DNA from: Treponema sp.
GTDB lineage: Bacteria > Spirochaetota > Spirochaetia > Treponematales > Treponemataceae
Length of the DNA stretch: 6,604 nucleotides
Reading direction: 5' to 3'
Assembly (NCBI GenBank): GCA_024691265.1
Contig: JAILNT010000262.1
Location: forward strand, 1-6,604
Shown here: piece by piece, positions 1-5,822 of the stretch
Position numbering within the stretch: position 1 is the stretch's first letter
How the letters are laid out: each line of letters begins with the position of its first letter
Translations under genes and position numbers: made by a program
The notes under the pieces: model-generated
The model's database searches: none
Seen by the model: only the letters and a program-made list of their open reading frames with translations
Told to the model about the DNA's origin: nothing

Positions 1-100
1 TGTAAATGCAGACGACCGCCACGATAAAAACACAGGACTTACGAAAGAAGATGTTGCCATCACAGAAGATTTTTATCAGCTCAAAAAGGATGGTGAATAA
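1..100 (+). CDS. 3' end of an upstream gene, possibly the type III R-M methyltransferase (Mod)
   Basis: An open frame enters from the left edge (frame of position 2) and ends at TAA 98-100, leaving 32 codons that finish ...DFYQLKKDGE. The residues are charged and soluble-looking, and no domain is visible in so short a piece. The stop is followed directly by the ATG of the Res-like gene, so the two are translationally coupled members of one operon. In type III restriction-modification systems the mod gene normally lies immediately upstream of res, which makes Mod the best guess. That is inferred from position only. A small accessory gene between mod and res would also fit. Confidence is high that this is coding and low on identity. 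Confidence 0.6.
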   Translation, partial: VNADDRHDKNTGLTKEDVAITEDFYQLKKDGE

Positions 101-2878
101 ATGCTCTGTGACAAAATAGAAAATCAGAAAGAAATTTTAGACGAAGAAAGTTTTGCTATCCCTGAATATATTACAAATAATCTCCGCTACCCTCTTTATG
201 ACTGGCAGCGTGTTGCTTTAGAAAACTTTTTGATTAATGAACGTTTGCGACAGAAAAAAATATCAAAAGGCGAAAATCTTCCTCCGAATCATCTTATGTT
301 CAATATGGCTACTGGAAGCGGAAAAACTCTCGTCATGGCAGCCCTCATTTTGTATTACTACAAGCAGGGCTACAGGAATTTTATTTTCTTTGTAAATCAG
401 AACGCAATTCTCGGAAAGACACAGGCAAATTTTATCGACAATACTCACAATAAATATCTATTTTCCGAAAACATTGTTATTGACGGCGTGCGTGTAAATA
501 TCCGCGAGGTTGAACTGTTCTCTGACTCTTGCAACGACATTCAAATCAAATTCACGACAATTCAAAAACTACACAATGACATTTATAAAGAAGGCGAAAA
601 TGCCCTGCTGCTTTCAGACTTGCAAAAGCGTGATGTAGTTTTATTCGGCGATGAAGCCCATCACTTGAACGCTTCAACATCAAAAAAGAAATCAGCTACT
701 AACGAACTGACAGATGACATTTCATTTATTGGAGAGCTGAAAGACAGTGCAAAAGCTGAAGATATAGAGAGGTCCTGGGAACACACTGTAAGGCATTGTA
801 TTCTCGAAAAAGACGGAAAATCAAATGGCTTAAACAAAAATGTGCTTCTTGAATTTACTGCCACAATTCCAAATACAGATGAAGTCAAGGAAAAATATGA
901 AGATAAAATCATTTCAAAGTTTGAGCTGAAAGATTTTGTTGAGGCAGGTTGTACAAAACATATCCGCCTTGTGCGAAGCAACCTTGAATTGTGCGAGCGT
1001 ATTTTACAGGCTCTACTTTTGAACTGGTATCGTTATGCAATTGCAACAAAATATGGAATCTCTAATTTCAAGCCAGTGATTTTGTTTAGAAGCAAAACGA
1101 TTGAAGAATCTAAAGAGGATTATCAGAAGTTTTTGGAGCTGTGCAAAAATGTAAAAGCCGAAGATTTTGATTTTGCAAAAAAATTATCAAAAATCAAATC
1201 AGATGAAAACGCCCCGTACAATCTTGACGGTCGCATTTTTGAGCGGATTGCTATTTATCTAAATGAAAATGACATTTCATTTGAAACTGTTGCTCAGTAT
1301 ATCCGTGAAAATTTCAAGGAACGAAACCTCATCATCACAAACAGCAAGGACGGAACTAAAACAAAGGAAAGAACCACATCTGAACAGGATAGACTTCTGA
1401 ATAGCCTTGAAGATTCAAATAATCATATACGTGCAATCTTTACGGTACAGCGTCTTACAGAAGGTTGGGATGTTCTAAATCTTTACGATATTGTCCGCCT
1501 TTATGAAGGCCGCGACATGGATTTTCACAGCAAAAAAGCCGGAAGCAGCACAACAAGCGAAGTGCAGTTGATTGGACGAGGCGTGCGTTATTATCCTTTT
1601 GCCTATAAAGACAAGGTTAAAAACCGCCGCAAGTTTGATGATGACTTGCAGAATGAAATGCGAGTGCTGGAAGAATTTTATTTTCACTCCGATGAAGACC
1701 TCAAGTATATTTCTGAACTTTCAACAGAACTTAAAAATAAGGGACTCATTCAAGAAAAGAGAACACAGAAAGTTTTCCGAGTTAAAGATAGCAAGAGAGA
1801 AGAACTTAAAGGCATGTATCTTTTTGTGAATGAACAGAAAGTTAATCCTAACCGACGCTTGAAAACTCTTCCTGAAGATTTTGAAAAACTCCCTGCATTC
1901 GAATCTAAAATTCTTACGAACATTTATTCAGAAGTACAGTCCGTGGATTTTTCCCAAAAAGAAGATGAACGCTATAATGTAGAATCTGGAGTTTTGACCA
2001 CAACAACAAAGTCTTTTTCAGAAATTCCGCTTCATATAAGGCAAAAGGCATTTCACAGACTAAATACAAATCCTCAAAGCTATTTTTGTTTTGAAAATTT
2101 ACAGAAGCGTTTTTCCGTAGAAAGTGCAGAGGATTTTTTTGCTTTCATAAAGGATGTAAAAATCTCTATTACAAGCAATTCAAAATTTGATGATATTCCA
2201 AACAAAAAACTCTTGTCCTTGTGCGAAGATTTCCTTGTTAATCACATTCAAAAGGAACTTGAAAGTTACGATAAGCCTTTTATTGGCACAGACTTTCATC
2301 TCGTCAAATTTTCAGACCTTTTCACTTTGGACGAAGAGAAAGGAAAAATCAGCTTTACAAAAGAGAAAATGATTTTAATGGATGATTCAAATTCAGAAAC
2401 TCAGGAAAACAAAAGTCTTGAAGCTGAACTAAAAAATACAGAATGGTATATGCTCGATTCTTTCTGGGGAACAAATGAAGAAAGAAAACTGATAGAATTT
2501 ATAAAAGGGCATGAAGGTGACCTAAGTAAAAAGTATGATTCGTTTCAGCTGTTACGAAATGAGGAAGTCTACAAGATTTTTGATTTTGACAGCGGACGAG
2601 GATTTCAGCCAGATTTTCTTTTGCTTCTGCATGGAAAACAAGATGAGCAAAACACTTACTATCAAGTTTTCATAGAACCAAAAGGAAAACATCTTGCAGG
2701 AGAAGACAATGACGGCTGGAAAGAAAAATTTCTTAAAGAAATCAGTAAACGATATGGAATAGAACATATCGTAATGGAAAAAGAAAACGGTTACATTCTG
2801 ATAGGGCTTCCATTCTTTAATGACGAGGACAAAACGATAAAGGAAAATTTTGCAGAATCATTTCAGAAAATAGTATAA
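101..2878 (+). CDS. res: Type III restriction enzyme Res-like subunit (SF2 helicase plus PD-(D/E)XK nuclease)
   Basis: The predicted product (925 residues) is an ATP-driven DNA translocase and endonuclease, which with Mod would cut unmethylated foreign DNA in the cytoplasm. Visible helicase motifs, in order: a Q-motif-like LYDWQRVAL (32-40), Walker A MATGSGKT (69-76), motif Ia FFVNQNAILGKT (96-107), FTTIQKLH (151-158), the DEAH box GDEAHHLN (183-190), the motif III position FTATIP (252-257), motif IV VILFRSKT (326-333), motif V RLTEGWDVLNL (451-461) and motif VI QLIGRGVRYYPF (489-500). Near the C-terminus PD (837-838) followed by EPK (859-861) forms a PD-(D/E)XK nuclease site. The length is close to known Res subunits, and no frameshift or lost motif is seen, so it looks functional. 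The start is ATG 101, abutting the upstream stop, with AAGGA at 86-90 as a plausible ribosome binding site. A Res-like orphan helicase-nuclease paired with another partner is the main alternative. Confidence 0.92.
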   Translation: MLCDKIENQKEILDEESFAIPEYITNNLRYPLYDWQRVALENFLINERLRQKKISKGENLPPNHLMFNMATGSGKTLVMAALILYYYKQGYRNFIFFVNQNAILGKTQANFIDNTHNKYLFSENIVIDGVRVNIREVELFSDSCNDIQIKFTTIQKLHNDIYKEGENALLLSDLQKRDVVLFGDEAHHLNASTSKKKSATNELTDDISFIGELKDSAKAEDIERSWEHTVRHCILEKDGKSNGLNKNVLLEFTATIPNTDEVKEKYEDKIISKFELKDFVEAGCTKHIRLVRSNLELCERILQALLLNWYRYAIATKYGISNFKPVILFRSKTIEESKEDYQKFLELCKNVKAEDFDFAKKLSKIKSDENAPYNLDGRIFERIAIYLNENDISFETVAQYIRENFKERNLIITNSKDGTKTKERTTSEQDRLLNSLEDSNNHIRAIFTVQRLTEGWDVLNLYDIVRLYEGRDMDFHSKKAGSSTTSEVQLIGRGVRYYPFAYKDKVKNRRKFDDDLQNEMRVLEEFYFHSDEDLKYISELSTELKNKGLIQEKRTQKVFRVKDSKREELKGMYLFVNEQKVNPNRRLKTLPEDFEKLPAFESKILTNIYSEVQSVDFSQKEDERYNVESGVLTTTTKSFSEIPLHIRQKAFHRLNTNPQSYFCFENLQKRFSVESAEDFFAFIKDVKISITSNSKFDDIPNKKLLSLCEDFLVNHIQKELESYDKPFIGTDFHLVKFSDLFTLDEEKGKISFTKEKMILMDDSNSETQENKSLEAELKNTEWYMLDSFWGTNEERKLIEFIKGHEGDLSKKYDSFQLLRNEEVYKIFDFDSGRGFQPDFLLLLHGKQDEQNTYYQVFIEPKGKHLAGEDNDGWKEKFLKEISKRYGIEHIVMEKENGYILIGLPFFNDEDKTIKENFAESFQKIV

Positions 2879-2903
2879 GCATTAAAAAATACAATATGCT
2901 TTT
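2877..2903 (+). terminator. Weak hairpin with short T-run after the Res-like gene
   Basis: AAGCAT (2877-2882) and ATGCTT (2896-2901) form a 6-bp stem with a 13-nt loop that overlaps the Res stop codon and runs into TTTT (2900-2903). The stem is short and AT-rich, so this is at best a weak terminator. The stronger hairpin at 2979-3013 is the better candidate. Confidence 0.25.
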
Positions 2904-2978
2904 CCCCTACGGATATTATGTATTCGGAAAAGGAAAAAACTATCAGCACATATATTTTGCCTGAAAGCTTTTTGATAA

Positions 2979-3013
2979 GCTCTCTAGTAGATATATTTTC
3001 TGTACTAGAGAGC
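2979..3013. terminator. Perfect 11-bp hairpin between convergent genes, probable bidirectional terminator
   Basis: GCTCTCTAGTA (2979-2989) and TACTAGAGAGC (3003-3013) are perfect reverse complements around a 13-nt loop. The hairpin lies between the 3' ends of the plus-strand Res-like gene and the minus-strand 209-residue gene, where a shared terminator is expected. The plus-strand exit has only a loose T-rich stretch (AGTTTCTCTC), and the minus-strand exit begins TTATC. It is therefore not a textbook U-tract terminator, and a role in mRNA 3' end protection is possible. Confidence 0.6.
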
Positions 3014-3021
3014 AGTTTCTC

Positions 3022-3651
3022 TCACCTTCTGTGAAAAAGCTTCAAGAGTAAAACTGCAATCACAAAAATCACGATTGAAGCTACTGCCCTAGCCGTCTTA
3101 TAATCTTTTGCCTTTGTTTTCGCTCTTTCCTCGTCGTCATTACCGTCCGCTTCAATCGGCTTTGTAACAGAATCCCAGTACGCTTGCCAATATGCCATAT
3201 CAAGCTCGCGTAAATCAAAATCATCGCCGTTTTTAATTTGCTCAAGGGATTTTTCTATCGCCTTGTCGATATCGGATAGTTCTGCGATTAATGCCGTGTT
3301 TTGTTCTTCAAGCTTGCCTTCTTCCATCTCATAGATTTCTGCACACTCAAGGTGAATATATTGCTGCTTGCCATTCCGCAAATATTCAAGCACTTGTTCT
3401 ATTTTCGTCTTGTACTTTTGCGGAAGTTTGCTGAAATAACTCTCTAGTTTTTTAAGACCTTCAGCAAAATCCGCCGTAATTGCAATTTTTTCTTTGTCAC
3501 CAAAGAGAATCGACTGTGTTGCTTTAGGATTTACACTTACCAAAATACGATAGATAAGCGGAATATTCGCCTCGCTTTCAGACAATGCCACAATATTTAC
3601 GCCGTCTTCGTCAGGAAGTGCGTCTAGTAAATAAAGATAACTTCTGTTCAT
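3022..3651 (-). CDS. Uncharacterised tail-anchored protein (MNRSYLY family)
   Basis: A 209-residue protein of unknown function. It opens with MNRSYLYLLDALP, and around residues 23-43 has SESEANIPLIYRILVSVNP. From memory this resembles a widespread uncharacterised bacterial family whose members begin with (M)xNRSYLY and carry a similar IPL-Y-LLV-NP segment, often next to other small accessory genes; I cannot confirm the family number. The middle (about 115-145) is glutamate/lysine-rich and probably helical or coiled-coil. The last 24 residues hold a single hydrophobic segment (about 188-205, VASIVIFVIAVLLLKLF) followed by HRR, with no signal peptide, so the bulk should face the cytoplasm from a C-terminal anchor. 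The ATG is preceded by GAGG and lies 6 nt after the stop of the small upstream gene, so the two are probably one transcript. Its 3' end carries one arm of the nested repeat at 2965-3042. Confidence 0.85.
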   Translation of the reverse strand: MNRSYLYLLDALPDEDGVNIVALSESEANIPLIYRILVSVNPKATQSILFGDKEKIAITADFAEGLKKLESYFSKLPQKYKTKIEQVLEYLRNGKQQYIHLECAEIYEMEEGKLEEQNTALIAELSDIDKAIEKSLEQIKNGDDFDLRELDMAYWQAYWDSVTKPIEADGNDDEERAKTKAKDYKTARAVASIVIFVIAVLLLKLFHRR

Positions 3652-3657
3652 TTTTCT

Positions 3658-3839
3658 CTAGTCCTCGTCATACGGCTCTACGGGAATCATCACCCATTCG
3701 CCAATTCCGTTATTTTTCGCACCTTCAACCCATGCCTTACACACATTATCGCAGAGTGCAATATGTTCTTCTACTTCAATTTTCGGCATTTCTGCCTCTT
3801 TTTTGCTGCCGTAAGAGCTTTTCCTAATGCGTTTCCCAT
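3658..3839 (-). CDS. Small gene split over two frames, joined by a possible -1 frameshift
   Basis: The ATG at 3839-3837 has a strong site, AAGGAG (3853-3848), 8 nt upstream. Frame 0 encodes a 22-residue lysine-rich peptide, MGNALGKALTAAKK then RQKCRKLK, and stops at 3773-3771. At GC[A AAA AAG] (3804-3798), a slip of -1 leads into GAG GCA GAA ATG CCG, and a frame open to TAG 3660-3658. The joined product is about 60 residues: MGNALGKALTAAKK, then EAEMPKIEVEEHIALC, ending EWVMIPVEPYDED, which reads as one natural small acidic protein. Alternatively, the second part is its own 43-residue gene starting at ATG 3789-3787, with AGAGG just upstream. A third reading is a single-A loss (A7 to A6), real or from assembly. 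The gene lies directly before the tail-anchored protein gene (6-nt gap) and is probably its partner. I do not recognise the family. Confidence 0.6.
3798..3804 (-). other. A AAA AAG slippery heptamer in the small split gene
   Basis: Read on the minus strand in frame 0 as GCA AAA AAG, this is the X XXY YYZ heptamer A AAA AAG, the sequence used for programmed -1 frameshifting in E. coli dnaX. A -1 slip exactly here joins the two open frames. I see no strong stem-loop just downstream. AAGGAG at 3853-3848 is too far upstream (about 43 nt) to act as the usual stimulatory Shine-Dalgarno. The motif is certain; its function is not. Confidence 0.45.
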
Positions 3840-3917
3840 TTTTTCTTCTCCTTGTAGTGCTTTAATTCCGCTTAGCAACCGCAGATGGTGAAACTTTTTT
3901 CAGCTTTTGACTTTTAA

Positions 3918-4289
3918 TCATTCTTCAAAATCAAAAATAGGCATATCATCTGGAAGAAAAATCAAGAATTTTTGATACTTTTCTATCCATTCTCCACTAT
4001 CAACCCACATAGGAGAGGTAAGTAAAACATAAAACCATTTTCCTGATTTATTATCTTGCACATCATTTTTAAGAAGTTCTAAAACTGTTACTTTCATTCC
4101 TCCTTCATGATTTAGAGTCCTATATTTTACTTCTGAAAAATAATCTTTTTCTGTTCGTAAATCTATCACTCCCATTATTCTAAAGGATGATAGTTCTTTT
4201 ATTCTTGAATGTTCTATCGATGTATTTCCATAAATATAAAGGACAAATGAAAGAAAATTAAAAACTATAAGCAACAAGAATTTTTTCAT
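3918..4289 (-). CDS. Small exported protein with signal peptide, function unknown
   Basis: A 123-residue protein. Residues 1-21 (MKKF then LLLIVFNFLSFVLYIYG) form a typical Sec signal peptide or N-terminal anchor, so the rest acts in the periplasm or outside. There is no lipobox cysteine. The mature part is beta-rich in appearance: MKVTVLELL, then GKWFYVLLTSPMWVDSGEWI, then YQKFLIFLPDDMPIFDFEE. The spacing of GKW-(F)YV and SGEWI is reminiscent of a small SH3-like barrel, but this is a guess. A weak AAGG (4303-4300) lies 10 nt before the ATG. The stop TGA overlaps an ATG (3921-3919) that starts a short frame leading toward the split gene. The 142-nt gap from the upstream SIMPL gene contains possible regulatory structure, so it may have its own control. 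Confidence 0.75.
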   Translation of the reverse strand: MKKFLLLIVFNFLSFVLYIYGNTSIEHSRIKELSSFRIMGVIDLRTEKDYFSEVKYRTLNHEGGMKVTVLELLKNDVQDNKSGKWFYVLLTSPMWVDSGEWIEKYQKFLIFLPDDMPIFDFEE

Positions 4290-4314
4290 ACTTTTTAAGC
4301 CTTGTGACTTAGTA

Positions 4315-4412
4315 CGGGGCTTCTAATAAAAACTATTTGTATCTTAGAGAGGCTAAAATATTGTCAGCTCGCAAAAAATACCTACTTTTTTTCTTAGCTT
4401 TATTTAGCCCCG
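4315..4412 (-). promoter_or_regulatory. Leader with two mutually exclusive pairings upstream of the 123-residue gene
   Basis: On the minus strand the segment 4412-4403 reads CGGGGCTAAA. Its CGGGGCT can pair with AGCCCCG at 4321-4315 (7 bp). Its GGCTAAA can pair with TTTAGCC at 4357-4351 (7 bp). The two helices share bases and so exclude each other, as in an attenuator or translational switch. The distal arm lies about 25 nt before the start codon. No known riboswitch class is recognised and chance is possible, though GC-rich runs stand out in this AT-rich gap. Confidence 0.25.
4338..4367 (-). promoter_or_regulatory. Possible weak promoter for the 123-residue gene
   Basis: On the minus strand CTGACA (4367-4362) resembles a -35 box, and GATACA (4343-4338) lies 18 nt downstream as a poor -10. 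It is placed correctly for a transcript starting about 40 nt before the start codon, but the -10 matches only half of the consensus. Confidence 0.22.
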
Positions 4413-4431
4413 CATATAATTTATGGCAAGC

Positions 4432-5151
4432 TTATTTTTTTATTTCAAAAGTGACCACAACATTCTTTTTTGAAGATAAGATTCCTGGAGCAACTACAAA
4501 TCCAGAAGAACTATTCAATTGCTTTGACATTGTTTCATATTCATAAGAATTATAATAGTTACCATAGTAGTTATATGAAGGTTCATCTACGTCGGAGATA
4601 TAAAGAACATCTCCGATTTTTACATTCATTCTTGCTGCCATTTTCTCTGCTGCAGCTTTTGCATCATCTAATGCTAAAAGATTTGCTTCACTTTCGTATT
4701 CACTTTTCTTTGAATGGCTATATTTGAAATCTCCTAAAGAATACACTTGTAAAGCTAATATTTCTCCTGTAAATTCTTCTATTTTTTGTAATTCTCTAAA
4801 AGTGATTTGAATTGATTGTTCAGAACGGAAACCAACAAAAATATTTTTACCATTTTGATATTCATATTCTTTTCCTGATTGAGCGAAACTTGTCTTTATA
4901 TCTTCATCAGCAATAGAATATTTATCGCATAATTCTAATAGCTTCTTACTTGTTGCATTTGTATTTGCAATAGCGTCTTTTAAGGCAGGTTTTACATCCT
5001 TTAGTTTTACCGTCATTGTAACAATATCAGGAATATAAGTTACCTCTCCATTTCCATATACTTTAATTACCTTTGCCTTACTATTTGAGCATGAGGTAAT
5101 AGAAAATAATGCCAAAAATAAAAGCATACCCACTAAATTCTTTTTCCACAT
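4432..5151 (-). CDS. SIMPL-domain (DUF541) lipoprotein
   Basis: A 239-residue envelope lipoprotein. Residues 1-20 are a signal peptide ending LFSITS with Cys21 as the lipidation site (lipobox ITSC). The remainder matches the SIMPL/DUF541 family: the N-terminal strand KVYGNGEVTYIPDIVTMTV (about 30-48), a middle region with FRSEQSIQITFRELQKIEE, a helix with DAKAAAEKMAARMNVKIGDVLYISD, and a final strand VVVTFEIKK. Family members are periplasmic or outer-membrane-linked proteins of poorly defined role, reported in oxidative-stress and envelope contexts. A tyrosine/asparagine-rich loop (YNYYGNYYNSYEYE) precedes the last strands. I chose ATG 5151 because AAGGAG (5163-5158) lies 6 nt upstream. An ATG six codons earlier (5169) has no good binding site and would put charged residues MKKEKT before the signal peptide. 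A good promoter lies at 5227-5199. Confidence 0.9.
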   Translation of the reverse strand: MWKKNLVGMLLFLALFSITSCSNSKAKVIKVYGNGEVTYIPDIVTMTVKLKDVKPALKDAIANTNATSKKLLELCDKYSIADEDIKTSFAQSGKEYEYQNGKNIFVGFRSEQSIQITFRELQKIEEFTGEILALQVYSLGDFKYSHSKKSEYESEANLLALDDAKAAAEKMAARMNVKIGDVLYISDVDEPSYNYYGNYYNSYEYETMSKQLNSSSGFVVAPGILSSKKNVVVTFEIKK

Positions 5152-5189
5152 AGTTTTCTCCTTTTTCATCTCTTAAAGAAAATTACATT

Positions 5190-5419
5190 TTATTTTCTAT
5201 AATAATAAGTAAAAATACCAATTACAACCCAAATATAAATAGAAAGACTTATTCCTGCATTTTTTTTGCATCATGAACTAAGCCATTTTGATAAAAATCA
5301 TAGCCTATTGAAGCAAAGTAATTGCAAAGATAATCCCATTCTGAACCTGTATGACTGCTAGATGAAATGCCATTTTGTAATAATGCAGCATGACAAAGCT
5401 CATGAAGAATAAGGTTGTG
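5190..5419 (-). pseudogene. Decayed 3' end of an HExxH zinc-protease-like gene
   Basis: Minus-strand frame 5419-5249 encodes 56 residues and begins just after an in-frame TAA (5422-5420), with no start codon or ribosome binding site. It contains HNLILHELCHAALLQ, whose HELCH matches the zinc-binding HExxH motif of metallopeptidases. It continues with GSEWDYLCNYFASIGYDFY, where an acidic residue could be the third zinc ligand, and ends DAKKMQE. At an A8 run (5267-5260), GC[A AAA AAA], a -1 shift replaces MQE-stop by NAGISLSIYIWVVIGIFTYYY then RK (stop 5192-5190), a clear hydrophobic anchor. The 5' part of the gene is missing: upstream, stops occur in all three frames and the next 60 bases are AT-rich non-coding. 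Most likely this is the remnant of a deleted gene. The fold cannot be assigned from so short a piece. Confidence 0.6.
5199..5227 (-). promoter_or_regulatory. Sigma-70-type promoter for the SIMPL lipoprotein gene
   Basis: On the minus strand TTGTAA (5227-5222) and TATTAT (5204-5199) are separated by exactly 17 nt, with T-rich sequence between. The predicted start lies about 40 nt before ATG 5151. It overlaps the end of the decayed HELCH gene. The surrounding AT-richness makes chance matches common. Confidence 0.45.
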
Positions 5420-5480
5420 TTATTTCGAAGAATTTTTTTTATATATTAAAGCTTTCTTATCCTTTTATAAAAAAATAAAA

Positions 5481-5509
5481 TTGTAATAGCAGAAATTGCG
5501 TGATAGAAT
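5481..5509 (+). promoter_or_regulatory. Sigma-70-type promoter for the 87-residue gene
   Basis: TTGTAA (5481-5486) and TAGAAT (5504-5509) with 17-nt spacing are close to the -35/-10 consensus. The predicted start (about 5516) gives a leader of roughly 40 nt before ATG 5558. The stretch 5420-5480 upstream holds only AT-rich sequence with no coding signal. Confidence 0.55.
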
Positions 5510-5547
5510 TTTTACTAGAATAAGGACTTACAATCTTTTAATCAAGC

Positions 5548-5552
5548 GGAGG
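5548..5552 (+). promoter_or_regulatory. Strong ribosome binding site of the 87-residue gene
   Basis: GGAGG within GGAGGGG (5548-5554) lies 5 nt before ATG 5558. It is one of the strongest sites in the window and fixes the start of the small gene downstream. Confidence 0.8.
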
Positions 5553-5557
5553 GGAAA

Positions 5558-5821
5558 ATGAGAACTGTTTCAGGAACTGCCACTACTCCATTTGGAATAT
5601 GTGGTTTTGGATATGTTGATGAAGGGCTTCCTAAAGAACAGGCTCTAAAGAAACTCAAACTTGAAATGGAAAATAATCTTGCTTTACGAATGTTTTTATC
5701 TCAGATGCCTGTAGAAAAACGCAAAGCTTTTGTAAAGAATATGATAGATGCAATTATGGGAAATGATAATCAGAACACAAAAGCTTGTATATCTGATTCA
5801 TCAAAGAAAAAATTGCAATAA
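5558..5821 (+). CDS. 87-residue protein of unknown function
   Basis: A small soluble-looking protein that I do not recognise. The N-terminus MRTVSGTATTPFGICGFGYVD is small-residue- and glycine-rich. Residues about 24-70 look strongly helical (KEQALKKLKLEMENNLALRM, then VEKRKAFVKNMIDAIMG), and the tail is polar and lysine-rich (SSKKKLQ). There is no signal peptide, no double-glycine leader ending in a cleavage pair, and no membrane segment. A near-consensus promoter and a strong ribosome binding site argue that it is a real, well-expressed gene rather than a chance frame. It is transcribed alone and converges on the C39-like peptidase gene, with only 17 nt between the two ends. A regulator, toxin-antitoxin partner or peptide substrate are all possible, and none is supported directly. 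Confidence 0.72.
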   Translation: MRTVSGTATTPFGICGFGYVDEGLPKEQALKKLKLEMENNLALRMFLSQMPVEKRKAFVKNMIDAIMGNDNQNTKACISDSSKKKLQ

Positions 5822-5822
5822 T

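Noticed and set aside
2896..2964. Short plus-strand frame of 22 codons starting MLFPYGYYVFGKGKNY after the Res-like gene
   Set aside because: It looks protein-like but has no ribosome binding site, overlaps the terminator region and is too short to support without homologues.
2919..3035. Plus-strand frame of 38 codons through the hairpin
   Set aside because: No ribosome binding site, and it reads through the 11-bp inverted repeat and into the convergent gene; a chance frame is more likely.
4337..4546. Plus-strand frame of 69 codons with hydrophobic stretches
   Set aside because: It overlaps the 3' end of the SIMPL gene and its downstream gap and has no ribosome binding site; the hydrophobic look comes from reading AT-rich antisense DNA.
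5558..5821. Bacteriocin precursor processed by the neighbouring C39-like peptidase
   Set aside because: No double-glycine leader, no transporter, opposite strands, and the peptidase lacks the exporter architecture.
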